Source of the DNA: Euglena gracilis
Taxonomy: Eukaryota > Euglenida > Euglenophyceae > Euglenales
DNA: 64,000 nucleotides
Direction: 5' to 3'
Assembly: GCA_039621445.1 (NCBI GenBank)
Contig: CP154955.1
Span: forward strand, 17,030,691 to 17,094,690
Part shown: in pieces, positions 19,655 to 30,219 of the stretch
Numbering within the stretch: the stretch's first letter is position 1
How the letters are laid out: the number at the start of each line of letters is the position of its first letter
Position numbers and translations under genes: made by a program
The notes under the pieces: generated by a model
Databases searched by the model: none
What the model was told of the DNA's origin: nothing
What the model saw: the letters and a program-made list of their open reading frames with translations, nothing else

Positions 19655-19830
19655 GGGCAGGGAAAGGTTGGCTGGCGCAGCGACCCTCAAAGCCCTTGTC
19701 AGCAGACCCGGGGGCCGGCCGGGGTGGCCCCAAACAGCGGCGGCCGGGCCGGCCCCCGCCGTCGCCGACAGCTGCGCCGCGCTGCCTCCGTGGAAGGATG
19801 CCCGGGGCATAGATTCACTTAGTGACCCCG
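19655..19830. other. GC-rich island, possible exon on either strand
   Basis: About 75-85% GC. Plus strand in phase 0 from a CAGGGCAG acceptor (19661) reads SDPQSPCQQTRGPAGVAP to a TAG; another plus frame has higher GC3 (AAAGPAPAVADSCAALPPWK). The minus strand also reads open (MPRASFHGGSAAQLSATAGA). Not resolvable here. Confidence 0.3.
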
Positions 19831-19860
19831 GGGGGGGGGCACACCAACCACAAAAGGTGA

Positions 19861-20308
<448 letters not shown>

Positions 20309-20309
20309 A

Positions 20310-21155
20310 CAGCGCTGGAATGACACCAGAGTTGCTGGGGGACACAAGAGCACTGGTGTAAGGGGTCCCTGGCCGCTCACCACACAAACTGGGCCAGAAG
20401 CAAAGTTAGCGCCGCCCATGAACAGACAAGAAGCCTTGATGCAATTAAGGGGGGGTTCCCCTGGGGGGGTGTTACACAGGTGTCAAGTGAATCTGTGGCC
20501 GGGGCCGAGGGGTAGGCATGGGGGGCGGAATGGCGAGGGGGCGGCGGTGGGAGAATGCCGGGCCAGTTGGTGTGTGCCGGGCCCTCGGGCTAGGACTTCG
20601 GGTGAAAAAATAATACCCGGGGGGTATTATTTGCGGGGGGGGGGGGGGTTACTCTGTCCAAATTTGGCTGGTGTAAATCCAAGGACACTAGCAGGGCTAG
20701 CTGGTGGTTCTTTTTTCAAGTGACCGAAGCACCAAAAAATTTTTGGACCCAAAATCTGCCAAAATGACATTTTTTGGCAACTTTTGGGATGCTTTTTTCT
20801 TCCGAACGAAATCAGCCAAAAGACATTTTACAACCTCATTTCCACATCGTCTCGCAACGCTGGAGAGTTTTCCAGTGTATTTTTTTCCCGTTGGGAGGAC
20901 CCCCCTGGAAGGGTTCTAGCTGGTGGGTTATTTGTTATGATTAGTAATATGGCTGGCTTGTGGACCCCCGTAATCCTCAAGCAGGAAAAGCAAAAGCCTG
21001 GTCTGGGAGTATTTATAAGCAGGGGGGGTTTCAAAGAGGGGGGGGGGCGACTTTACGATCTACTGCATCAGAAAATGTCTCCTTGACCAACCACTCTGAT
21101 CAGAAACAATTATTGGCCTCTTGTCTCTTCGCTTGGTCGATGTTGTTTGGCAAGT
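20310..21155. other. No supported gene; hairpin at 20611-20635
   Basis: A short plus segment after GTACAG (20312-20354, AGMTPELLGDTRAL before GTGTAA) could be a mini-exon but is weak. 20611-20650 contains AATAATACCCGGGGGGTATTATT. 20450-20660 has several G-runs. Confidence 0.35.
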
Positions 21156-21160
21156 TTTAG

Positions 21161-21384
21161 CGGTCGTTGGAAAGGGGGGAGAGGTTCAAACATTCTCTGA
21201 AACTACTAAACTTCTACTAAAATCAATGAAAAATTACCAAGGTGTCCTCCTGAACCCACTTAACCGGGGAACTGAGCAATCCACCCATTCTGGCGATCAT
21301 TGGCAGCACCCATTGGAAAACCCGAGAAAGTTCAAGAAGCCAACCCAACACTTCACTGTACCCACCGAAGTCAGGACGGCTTGA
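21161..21384 (+). CDS. Terminal exon, hypothetical protein
   Basis: After TTGTTTGGCAAGTTTTAG one frame runs 73 codons to a TGA. The peptide reads VVGKGGEVQTFSETTKLLLK, then NYQGVLLNPLNRGTEQSTH and ends TQHFTVPTEVRTA. It has balanced charge and clear non-repeat composition, with neutral codon usage. Upstream, 21062-21110 also reads protein-like in another frame (SENVSLTNHSDQKQLLASC), possibly a preceding exon. Family unknown; the stop could instead lie beyond an unseen donor. Confidence 0.5.
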
Positions 21385-21389
21385 AAGCT

Positions 21390-22370
21390 TGAGGCAATTT
21401 TTTCTTAAAAAGCCTTCGGTCCAATGACCGCCTTTTTGTTGCAGCCAATTTTGCCATCAATGGCCCAGTTTTTGTCGCCCCTATTCCTGTGTATTATTTT
21501 TCGAAATTTTCCGAAGTCCCGTAGGACCCAAAATAGCGCCAAAGCCCCCCTTCGGGCAGGCAAATAAGAGCATGCAGTTTTTCTCGGACTTTATCGTTGG
21601 AGGATGCGGAGGAGTGGTCAGGGTCCCCATCAAACCTGCCGATATTCCAGGATCGACTATTCATTGGGGGATATGTGACCCCCCCCGAATGATGTTAACC
21701 CCAAAATAATATTCCCCCAAATCTTATCCCCCTTTCTGGAACTCGACTTCTGCCGCCCAAATGATCCCCCCCCCATATCTGCACTGACCGCCACAGCAGA
21801 AAATGAAGCTGAGTTTCCTTTGAGCTGGAACCATATTTTTGTGCAAATTTTACATTATTTCAACCATGTTCGGATTCAAAATAGAAGGGGAAATATCAAG
21901 TTGCATATTATGAGACAAAAGTTTCACCTACCATAAATTTTGATGGTGTTCAACATAGATACAACCATTTTGCAAATAAAATCTTGCACATAAAAATTTC
22001 GAAATTTTTTTCCAGATAATGTTCCACCCCAAATAATATCCCCCCTGGGGTGGACTTCCCCGGGTTTATGGACGTTCTGGTTGCAGAACCAGGCTGTTAG
22101 AAAAAAAATGTCCCTCTTCCCTTGCCCCACGTGCCCATCAGCGTTTTCTGCAGCTGCTGCTGCTGCTAGTGCAGAAACCGAGATGGCACTAGTTTTACGA
22201 CAATGTTGTTACCACTTTATTGTTATTATTCAGTCAGTTTTATGTGTTATGTTTTCAAGTAAGATCCTCGGTCATACAGTTGCTGAGCCGGCCTTCAAAG
22301 GAGTAAATACCTATCCCCCGGCTTCTAGAGGGGGAATACGTTTGAGATTTTATCTTTCTTGTTTTCATTT
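21390..22370. other. No supported gene
   Basis: Unique-looking AT-moderate sequence. 21650-21780 and 22020-22050 contain C-run motifs of the GTTCCACCCC / AATAATATCCCCC type that resemble fragments of the C-run foldback families. Confidence 0.4.
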
Positions 22371-22377
22371 CTTTGAA

Positions 22378-22419
22378 GATCCTTTGATCCAGCAACTTGT
22401 TGAGATGACCACTTTTCTG
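22378..22419 (+). CDS. Possible short exon
   Basis: The acceptor TTTCTTGTTTTCATTTCTTTGAAG is strong. Only one frame is open (phase 1), reading PLIQQLVEMTTFLR up to a CTGCGAG|GTATTG donor. Short, so support rests on the splice sites. Confidence 0.4.
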
Positions 22420-22429
22420 CGAGGTATTG

Positions 22430-23640
22430 CAGTGCGGAGCAGGTCATTTCTCACCATTTTCCATCCCATCTCCAACAGCTTTCCAAAAAGAAAGTGTGGG
22501 GAAACAGGCGTTGCTCCTCCATGCTTGCCAGGTCCATTGCGGCCCCGTCCAAGCAGGTGTGTCCAAATGGGTCGGTCCGATTGGGGGAGGGCTGGGTCAA
22601 TGGCATCGCGGGAGGTCTGGCGGCCCACACACGTCACCAGTGGCGGCGCACACCAGGCTGGCAGCCGGCCGACTGGTCGGCCCGGGAGACTGGCTCTGCC
22701 TGACTTGGAAACGCCTGAATGCGACAAAATTGCTATCCCCTCCCTGGACTAACACAGGGTTTGCAACAATGATTGGGTGATTCAAAGACTTCGGTGATCT
22801 TCATGGGGTTGTCCCCTTGGGGGGGTCGGCCACTCAGGATTCCACGGGGAAATTGACCACAAACGTGAATAAAATGACCAATGAAAAATTTCCGACGCCT
22901 TCGGTGTCAGGTCAGTTCAGTGTTTTTTTTGCAGACCCGGGGGGGGGGGGTCCGGGCCAAAAACCAGTCAGTCACTCTGAAACAAAAACCAGTCGCCCAC
23001 CCTTCGGGGGGGGGGGGGGATTGCATGATCCGAAGGCAGGGAAAACACAAATTTTGCATCCAACACCCCCACATGTAAACAACTGCCACTGGACAACCTT
23101 TTGGTCGAATTTGTCCCAACGTCCGACGCCCAATGGAATCAAACCTTGGCAGGATCCACAAAAGGATTTCTCCGGTTCCATCAAGTAACGAACTTTTCAA
23201 GTTCAAGCAACACCCAAAAAATAGGCACCCCCTAGGGCCAAAGCAACCTGATTGCGTATCCACCCCCCCCCCAGAAAATTGCCAGAAAAATCAAAAACAG
23301 TGACAGAGACAGGTGCCTATAAAGCGGGAACAGAAGGTAGATAACATTTTCCAGGTCAGAGGTAAAAAGTTGACATTTTCAACCCCGGTGACAAAAAAAA
23401 TTCCGGGAAAGCATTTTTTTCACAAATTTGCAGCCAGAAGCCTGAAAAATGTTCGGAACTTTCTTGACCCTGGAAACTGCCTGTTTTAAACAAAAAAAAT
23501 TGAAATTTTTCAAAAAATTTAGGAGACAGGTCAGGGGTACAAGGGTAGACAGGTCCCTATAAGGACAGGTCAGCAGGTACAGGGGTGGAGGACACAGTCC
23601 CGTGGAGGACAGTTTTCGGAGGAGGGGGGGCATTGTTGTA
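22430..23640. other. Mixed region, no firm gene
   Basis: 22500-22740 is open in several frames without clear splice sites. 22940-23030 has G-runs with CAGTCAGTCAC motifs. 23158-23270 on plus, after AACCTTGGCAG, reads HKRISPVPSSNELFKFKQ but then hits a C-run. Confidence 0.35.
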
Positions 23641-23650
23641 GGAGGGGGGG

Positions 23651-23864
23651 TTGTGCGCCGAAGCCAGAAGATGGTCGCCTGAGAAAAATTACAACAGCAT
23701 CCTGTGCCTTCAATCTCATCCATCAAGCGACAGAAGATGGTGGAGTAGAATGCTGTGCAAAAACTGAATGGGAATCCAACTCGGATCCAAGGAGGAGAGA
23801 CACAGCAGCTGAAGCCAATCCCCAAGTGACAAAGATAGGCCAGCTAGGGTGGTTGCGTTTTTGA
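23651..23864 (+). CDS. Terminal exon, hypothetical acidic protein
   Basis: A plus-strand frame is open to a TGA at 23862-23864. It reads PKPEDGRLRKITTASCAFN, then HQATEDGGVECCAKTEWESN, DPRRRDTAAEANPQVTK and IGQLGWLRF. Charged and polar content is much higher than in the opposite-strand frames, which are Leu/Phe/Cys-rich shadows. The acceptor is not clear because a G-rich run (23625-23650) lies directly upstream, so the 5' border is approximate. The family A element at 23933 begins 70 bp after the stop. Family unknown. Confidence 0.5.
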
Positions 23865-23932
23865 GAAGGACATGATCAGGAGTTCTTGGGGCCTTGAAAC
23901 AGGGCGGTCCCAAAACAAAAAAAAATCCCCAC

Positions 23933-24227
23933 CAGGCTGTTCTTTACCAACCCCGGGGGGGGGGAGGGGGGTCCGGAGTGCCTATGAGTGCCTGCCCAGG
24001 CAGGCACTACCCCCCGGGGGGGGGGGGTCGGATTTCGGTCTGTGCCCAGGCACATTCCTTTGAAAATAGGCCTAATTCCTTTGGCGCCAGGTCTGTGCTA
24101 GGGCACTTTTGGCCGTGTGCCCTACCCCCCCCCCTGGGGGGTCGGATTTGGAGTGCCTTGGGGTGCCTGCCCAGGCAGGCACCCCCCCCCCCCGGGGTGG
24201 GGTCGGCACCCGACTGAAATACAGCCT
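23933..24227. mobile_element. TIR element, family A copy 3, with target-site duplication
   Basis: Termini AGGCTGTTCTTTACC and GACTGAAATACAGCCT. Flanks AATCCCCACC (left) and GATCCCCACC (right) repeat 9 of 10 bases. Contains two GTGCCTGCCCAGGCAGGCAC perfect palindromes and G/C-runs. Confidence 0.85.
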
Positions 24228-24229
24228 GA

Positions 24230-25045
24230 TCCCCACCCCAGCACCAATGAAAAAATCCAGAGGGAAAATAATCGAAAAATGGCCATACTTCGGCAAAAAG
24301 GGTCAACTTTGGGGGGGAGGGGCAATCGCCCATCCCCCCCCCATCGGCCATCCACCCAAAATATCAAAAAAATAGATTTTTCAAATTCTTACTTTTCACC
24401 CCCGTTCAAACCCTGGACCGGCCGGTTGGTCAACCCTTAGGCCTAAGAGCGGTCCTCTAGGGGCAGTCCTGGGCCTGAACAAGAAAGAAAAATCCTTTTC
24501 CTTGGGGACCCCCTTGCCTTGAAAGCAGAGGAGCCCCATTTGGCATACCTCCCCCCCCCTGTCCAACGACCGCTAATATTCGTCTCTGACCGGGGGGGGG
24601 CTTTTTAGACAAGGGGGGGATTTCCGGCGTGTCTCGCTGGAAATTTTTGGCACTTTGCGCCTGGCAATAGCCAATCTCATGCACCGGCTCCCAACCCAGC
24701 AAAATGACCACAAAAACCCCAAAATTGACCCCAAAAAGCCCCAAAAAAGCAACCAAAATGACCTAAAATGGCTTCAAATGACCTAAAATTGCCTAAAAAC
24801 GCCAGCAATGTCCACAAAAAATTTTGGAAAATAACCCAAAATCACCAAAATGGCGCAAAATGGCCAAAAATGCCATAAAATGTGCTCATAATGACCCAAA
24901 TTGGCTCAATATTTGCCAAATCAGTGCAATTTGATCCAAAATTGATCCAAATTGATCCAAGGCGGGTGTAATACTGGAGATTTGTGGAGAAATTATCCCC
25001 AAAATGGGTTTAATTCTTCAAATATACAAAAAAAAATGCCAGCAT
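24230..25045. other. No supported gene; simple AAAATGACC-type tandem sequence
   Basis: 24690-24960 is built of short AAAATGGC/AAAATGACC motifs. 24551-24617 is a small C-run/G-run block with CCTGTCCAACGACC. 24960-25010 may hold the last exon of the minus-strand gene below: after TTTCTCCACAAATCTCCAG the frame reads LHPPWINLDQFW to a TGA. Confidence 0.4.
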
Positions 25046-25048
25046 CAC

Positions 25049-25438
25049 CTTTGTCATCAAAATTTTCTGAAATGTCATCATCTTCAGCTTTGGCCCAAAT
25101 AACCCATTCGGAGGTGGTTCTTTGAGCAGCATGCATTGCAGGGCCAGGCATAATGGCAGGAGAAGAGAGGCTGTACAGAGACAAGAATCAGTCGCACTGG
25201 AAATTGCCCCTCAGGGAAAAAGAAACTGTTAGGCAAAAAAACTCGAAAAATAATTGCAACAAATTTTTTCTGATTTTCGGCTATTTTCGGCCATTTTCGG
25301 CAGTTTTCACTATAGGTGCTTGACCATCACCGTACCGGGAGGGGCCCACAACGATGCCTTCTGCAAGGTCACCGGTTGAGCGACGATAGAGAACACAACA
25401 ACCCATTGGGTAGTGGTTCATCACAGAAGTCGGAGAAG
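25049..25438 (-). CDS. Two consecutive exons; SH3/tudor-like small-barrel segment (tentative)
   Basis: Exon 1 (25438-25336) follows TTGATTTGTCCTTTGCAG and reads MNHYPMGCCVLYRRSTGDLA then EGIVVGPS; a phase-2 GTACGG donor follows. Exon 2 (25170-25049) follows the strong acceptor TCTTGTCTCTGTACAG, enters in matching phase, is open for 40 codons and ends at AAAG|GTGATG. It reads QRTTSEWVIWAKAEDDDISE then NFDDK. Exon 1 resembles the exon inside the foldback element at 41.0 kb: both have V-x-Y-x-R-S-x-G, then V-x-G-P-S, then a G. The V/Y spacing and GPS turn are reminiscent of small beta-barrel (SH3/tudor-like) folds, but this is inference. If GPS continues past the donor, as in the 41-kb copy, exon 1 may extend further. 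Confidence 0.6.
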
Positions 25439-25567
25439 CTGCAAAGGACAAATCAAAAGCAAGAACATTATCAAGTCTCATTTTCCAAGATCGTATACGA
25501 AAAGATCGTCTCTGACCGGGGGGTGGTCGTTGGGCAAGCCCGGTCGTTGGACAAGGGGAGGGGGGGC

Positions 25568-26972
25568 AGGGATGGATGGGAAGCCTTGAGAGGGGGGGGT
25601 CGGACCCCCCCCTCCCGACATGGAGGGGGGGGGGGGGGGGGTCGGACCCCCCCTCCTACCTCGAAACTGAGGAAAGGCCGAAAATTTTTCAATTTCATGG
25701 ACGGGCAAAGGGCCGGAAATCGGGTCGAAATCGGTCAAAAATCCCTGATTTTTCTTTGAAAATCGATCCAAAAATGCTCATTTTTTTGAAATTTTTTGAA
25801 CATTTTTTGGGGGAAAACACCAACACATCAAAAAATGGGCAATATGTCCAAAAGTCAGCAAAAGGGGCGTTTTTGCTCATTTTCCGGTGCTGCGCGCCGG
25901 AAGAAAATTTTCTGCTATTTTTGGCACCTGTCAAGGAGGGGGGGTGGGGGGTCCGGACCCCCTCCCAACATCTAGGGGGGGGGGGGTGGTCCGGACCAGG
26001 TTTTGATGAGCTCTTGATAAGCGTGCACCCACCCCTTCATTGATAAGCGCGCACCCACCCCTTCATTGACCCCCTATATACACCCACTCCATGGAGCTCT
26101 TTTGACTGAAATGCAAGGGTTTTGTGCCCAAAACGGGGCGCTGGCGGGTCGGAGGCCAAAAAAGATCGTTTCGGGCAAAAAAAAATTTTCGATTTTTTTT
26201 CGACTTTTTTGACCCGAAAATGACCCAGAGTCAATGGGTTGGCGGCCCAAAACGCTCATTTTCGGCTCAAAAACAGTTTTTCCGGGTCCGGGAGGCCAAA
26301 AAATATCGTTTCGGGCAAAAAAAATCGATTTTTTCGACTTTTTTTGGCCGAAAACGGCTAAGTCGAACAGTGGGAAAAGTGTACAAAATGTCCCAAATTG
26401 GCCGAAAAACGGCCGTATCTCGGGCTAGGCGGGGAGTTGCGGGGAAATCAAAATACCAGTAGATGGGGCGTTCCAAAGGCTCCAAATTAGGTCTCCAGAC
26501 ATTTCCTTTGATTTGGCTTCATTTTGGAGATATTTTCAAAATGTTGTTTTTTTTTGGCCGAAATGGCAGAGTCCAAAGGGGGGGGGGCTTATCCAGGGGG
26601 GCGGGCCAATCCTACCCAGTTTGGACCCCTTCGTGCGTGAATAACTCGGGCCTGGCGGGGAGTTGGGGGTCAAACCCAGGTGATTCGGAAACTAGAAATC
26701 CAGTCGCTCGCGACTAAAAAAAAAAAATCCGGGAACCGGGCCGGGATCATGGTGATAATCCGTCGGTTCTCCAGGTGGCCCCGACCCGGGGGGGGGGGGG
26801 CGGGGGGGGCGGGGGGGGGGGGGGTTCGCCAGGGGTAAGCTTCGCTCTTACCCTAAAGGGATAAAAGTTCAGCGACCCCCCCCCTACCACCTTACCCCCC
26901 TGGGGGGGGGGGGGTCGGGACCCCCCCCTACCACCTACCTCAATACCGAAGGGCTTCCCATCCATCCCTGGG
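25568..26972. mobile_element. Short copy of the composite TIR element (1.4 kb)
   Basis: Starts CAGGGATGGATGGGAAGCC and ends GGCTTCCCATCCATCCCTG. Order inside: left block (25568-26072), two diverged 163-bp-type units (26110-26345), the block with GTATCTCGGGCTAGGCGGGG (26345-26790), and a right block with AAGCTTCGCTCTTACC (26820-26972). G-runs flank both ends, so a target-site duplication cannot be read. No transposase frame. Confidence 0.7.
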
Positions 26973-26974
26973 GG

Positions 26975-27405
26975 GGGGGGGGGAGGTACCAGTCTGTGCG
27001 CTCTCCCCAGATGTGAAGATCTGGTGTGGGGAGAGGGTCCCAGGAGGTCGGGGGAAATCCCTTTGGGACTTTTGAGTCCAAACCTTGATACAAAATTTGG
27101 TGTTCGTGGGAAAACAGGACCCCTTCTTCCCTCCACCCACACCGTTCCCGGGACTCCCCCAAGGTCGCCAGTGGTCCCGCCTTGTCACAGTCCCGGAAAA
27201 CGATGAGGTCCCGATCCTGGCCCTGTCCCCATCGGAAGTTGTGATCGTCCCTGGCCCCAGCCCACACTGTGGCTATCAAACAAGCGGGGGGGGTGGGGGG
27301 GCTGTGCTGCACTGGGGCGGGGTGCATGCTGTCCCACTGGCAGGATGGGATGGGCAGGGGGGGGATGGTACCACCCTGGGGGTGGGGGGGGGGGGGCGAC
27401 TCCCC
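26975..27405. other. Open on both strands, unresolved
   Basis: Plus reads RLVTVPENDEVPILALSPSE then VVIVPGPSPHCGY after CTCCCCCAAG. Minus reads GQDRDLIVFRDCDKAGPLAT and on to ERCGWREEGVLFSHEHQ. Both have similar third-position GC. One is presumably the shadow of the other. Confidence 0.3.
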
Positions 27406-27410
27406 CCTCC

Positions 27411-27735
27411 CAGGCTGAAATTGACCGACCCGGGGGGGGAGGGGGGCCTCGGAGTGCCCTGGAGTCTGGAGTGCCTGGGAAGGCAGGCACTTCCCCTTCC
27501 CCGGAGGAGGAGGGGATCGGTGCCTGCCCAGTCCTGGTCGTGGGCCAAAAAGTGCCCAATAATGGGCTTGTCTGGGTTTCCGGCGCCGAAAGTGCCTTGG
27601 CCGAGTGCGCAGGCACTTTTGGCCATGTGCCCTGCCCCCCCCCCCCAGGGGGGTCGGATCTGGGTGCCTTGGAGTGCCTGCCCAGGCAGGCACCCCTCCC
27701 GGGGTGAGGTTGGCACCGCCTTAAAGTTCAGCCTG
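27411..27735. mobile_element. TIR element, family A copy 4
   Basis: Termini CAGGCTGAAATTGACCGACC and AAAGTTCAGCCTG, inverted around AGGCTGAA. Contains the GTGCCTGCCCAGGCAGGCAC palindrome and a GGTTGGCACCG end block as in copies 3 and 5. Flanks show no clear duplication. Confidence 0.8.
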
Positions 27736-27848
27736 CTGCCCGAGAAGCCCTGTCACTTGACGGCAACTTTACCCGGTGAGGGGGGGGGGAGGTTAGTCGG
27801 TTGTCTGGGATTCCTGGTGCAGCCCTGCCTGCCTGCCTGCCGGGTAAG

Positions 27849-28513
27849 CTACACAAAACTGGCGCATCCTCTCATCGAATGAACAGGAAGAGGTGAAGGT
27901 TCTGCCTGTTGGGACCCATGCGTGGTCCCAAGAAACAAGCCGCATACTCTGTCTGACCAATGATGCCAAAAAGAACCCCTGGCTTAGGCAAAGCGGAGCG
28001 GCAGAGGGGGCATATCAGGGCACACTGTGGGCGTTGCCTTGGGGCAGTTGGCTCCCTCTTTAACCCCTCCGACGTGACTGTGCATTGCCCTGTGAAGCGC
28101 TGAAGCCCAAGCAACATCGTGCGGTGGAGGGGCCAAAACAGGCGCCCCCCCCAAAAAAAACTGTTGCCCACTCCACCTTTCCAACAAATTTTTTTCCTGA
28201 CACTGCCTGCAGGTCGGAGCACGGCAAGGAGAGTCGATCACATCGGGCAGCGACACGGCTTAACCCTGAAAGAACCCGGAACCAATAACGACTGCAAAGC
28301 ACAACATCAGTTGGAGGACAGGTTTGCAAATTCAACCAGAAAAGCAAAACCTGGAACCTGTGCGACAAAACCATTGGATTCCTGGCAAATGATGGTTCAG
28401 AAGCCAACACCGTCGCTGCCACAGCCTCCTGGGCAAAGTTGAGTTGGTACAGCCAACCCAGCCCTGACACTTCCAAGTCATATTTATGGAATAGCCTGTC
28501 CCCCTCCGGATAA
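27849..28513 (+). CDS. C-terminal exons of a hypothetical protein
   Basis: Exon 1 (27849-28026) follows CTGCCTGCCTGCCGGGTAAG and reads NWRILSSNEQEEVKVLPVG, THAWSQETSRILCLTNDAKK and NPWLRQSGAAEGAYQGT before a GTGGGC donor (phase 2); without that splice it would run on to a TAA at 28061. Exon 2 (28300-28513) enters in matching phase after CTGCAAAG and reads VCKFNQKSKTWNLCDKTIGF, LANDGSEANTVAATASWAKL and SWYSQPSPDTSKSYLWNS to TAA. The peptides are clearly non-repeat, with paired cysteines in exon 2. The splice sites are acceptable, not strong. Family unknown. Confidence 0.55.
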
Positions 28514-28519
28514 AGTTGG

Positions 28520-29225
28520 GGGAGGTCGAGTGCTCCTCCCCCCCCCCTGGGCCGTGGGGAAATTGCCTCACCACGTGTGACCAGCTGTCAAGGGGGTACA
28601 GCAGGTGCAGCAAAGTGGAGGTCAAAAGGAAATTGGGTGTCAAAAAAAAAATCCGAAACCTCCGAAGAAAGTTTTCTGCGATGTTCCACCCGGTCCTTCC
28701 ATGCACTCCTGTTTTGTTTTGCTTGACGTCTGGTCAATCGACCACGGCTGACGTTGTATTCAAGCTGATGTGGCCATCAAATATTCTCTTAAAAACATTC
28801 TGGCACAATTTAAAAACGCTTGCCACGGTTCCTTCATGCATCCGAGTCATGGACCAAATTTTTCCATGATATCACCCCTTTCTCCAGCGATCTCTAAATT
28901 GGCCCTCTGATTTGTGGGGGGGGGGGGGGTCGGTGGAGAGCGTTTTTGGATACCCTGATTGGGGGTGATCGCTGGACAAGCCAAAAAAACATTTGAGATC
29001 CTCCAGAAACTGTTTTGCCCTGACCAGAGGGGAGTTGATCACCAAAGTTTAACTTGGTGCTTCGAAGAGCAGCTCGGGCGGCAAAACATTTTTTCCTGTG
29101 AAGCATGCAGCACACACCAAGAATGCTGCTGCAGCGCAAGAAAACAAGTGTGCTACAGCGCACCTGGGAACAAAAAAAAGCTTTGCAGCACATGAAAGTG
29201 TTTAGTGTTTAGTATGGTGTTTCAC
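28520..29225. other. No supported gene
   Basis: 28620-28870 is open on plus (SGQSTTADVVFKLMWPSN) and ends in TGA; 28960-29195 is open and Cys-rich on plus. Neither has clear splice support. A G-run sits at 28917-28930. Confidence 0.3.
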
Positions 29226-29236
29226 CATACTTCTTG

Positions 29237-29450
29237 GAAAGTATGGTGACGAGGGTTTTTAAGAAGTTGTTCCATGGCACAGCCTTCCCAATGCCCACAG
29301 TGATGGAGCACGCACGATTACAGGCGGCGCTGAAGTCTGCTCCGCAGGCTCGACGTCGGCCCAACGCCACGGGCGGCACTTCTTGCAGGGAGAGGCAGTG
29401 CTGCGAGGGGGGAGAGGCGCAGCCTCAGGCCGCTGCTCCGTGGGCGTGCC
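29237..29450 (+). CDS. Possible first exon with basic N-terminus
   Basis: An ATG near 29240 (AAAGTATGGTGACG) opens a frame reading MVTRVFKKLFHGTAFPMP then MEHARLQAALKSAPQARRR, basic and low in acidic residues as in organelle transit peptides. It enters a G-run at 29451, where an intron or slippage must occur. The minus strand is also open. Confidence 0.3.
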
Positions 29451-29639
29451 GGGGGGGGGGGGGGGGGCGGGAAACGGCAGCCAACTGGGGAGAAGGTGTT
29501 TTTTAAATAAAACTCCAAAGGTTGTCAGAAAGTGACCTCTGTGCTGGGGACTTGGGCATTGGGGGGGGGGGGCAAACGACCCAAATAAAAACAAGCTTTC
29601 TATTTGGACCCTGCCTGTGTAATTGTTTGTTGATTTATT

Positions 29640-29720
29640 GTTAGTTTTTGTTCAGATGTCAGATCAAAATGGGGGTTATTTGGACTACGTATGTAGTTAC
29701 CCTGCGATTCCACTGGCGGG
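29640..29720 (+). CDS. Possible exon start after strong acceptor
   Basis: TTATTGTTAGTTTTTGTTCAG precedes ATGTCAGATCAAAATGG at 29656. The frame reads MSDQNGGYLDYVCSYPAIPL before a G-run at 29719. Downstream frames on both strands remain open to 29860. Confidence 0.35.
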
Positions 29721-30117
29721 GGGGGGGGGTGCACAAAACGAGAGTTCTCAGCAGCTGCATGCTTCGGCTGGTACAAGGCCAGAGACAGGGCTGTCTCCGC
29801 CTGACCTTCACTTCGGCCGCTCTCATGTGTCGTCTGTCAAGCAGCTCAGGCTTTTTTGAGCGGCGCGTCTGCCAAGCACAGGAAACCTAAGCTTGGTGAA
29901 CCCAGGGAAGGGCAGGGTATTAAGTGAGGGGGGGGGGTCCCCCCTTGAGGGGAAAAAAAAACAGCGTAAAAGAGCGGAAAGATTTTTTTGAGGGGCTTCA
30001 AAAATTGTTTCTTCAGGCGATTCTTTTTCACCAAATTGACAAAAACAGATGATAAAAACATAATTTTGCCGGCACGAAGCGCTGCCACTTTTCTTGAAAA
30101 CCCGCCCACAACCCTCC

Positions 30118-30218
30118 CTTAGGTTGCGGATCTCGCTCTTAAGGTTTTTTCATTGTCGGTGTGGGCAAATGCACGCACCGAAAAAAAAAAAGCTCAAGTG
30201 CGAGATCCGACACCTAAG
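30118..30218. mobile_element. Foldback element, family G
   Basis: Ends CTTAGGTTGCGGATCTCGC and GCGAGATCCGACACCTAAG pair with few mismatches around a ~55-bp loop. Related ends occur at 3505-3530 and 63336-63365. Confidence 0.8.
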
Positions 30219-30219
30219 C

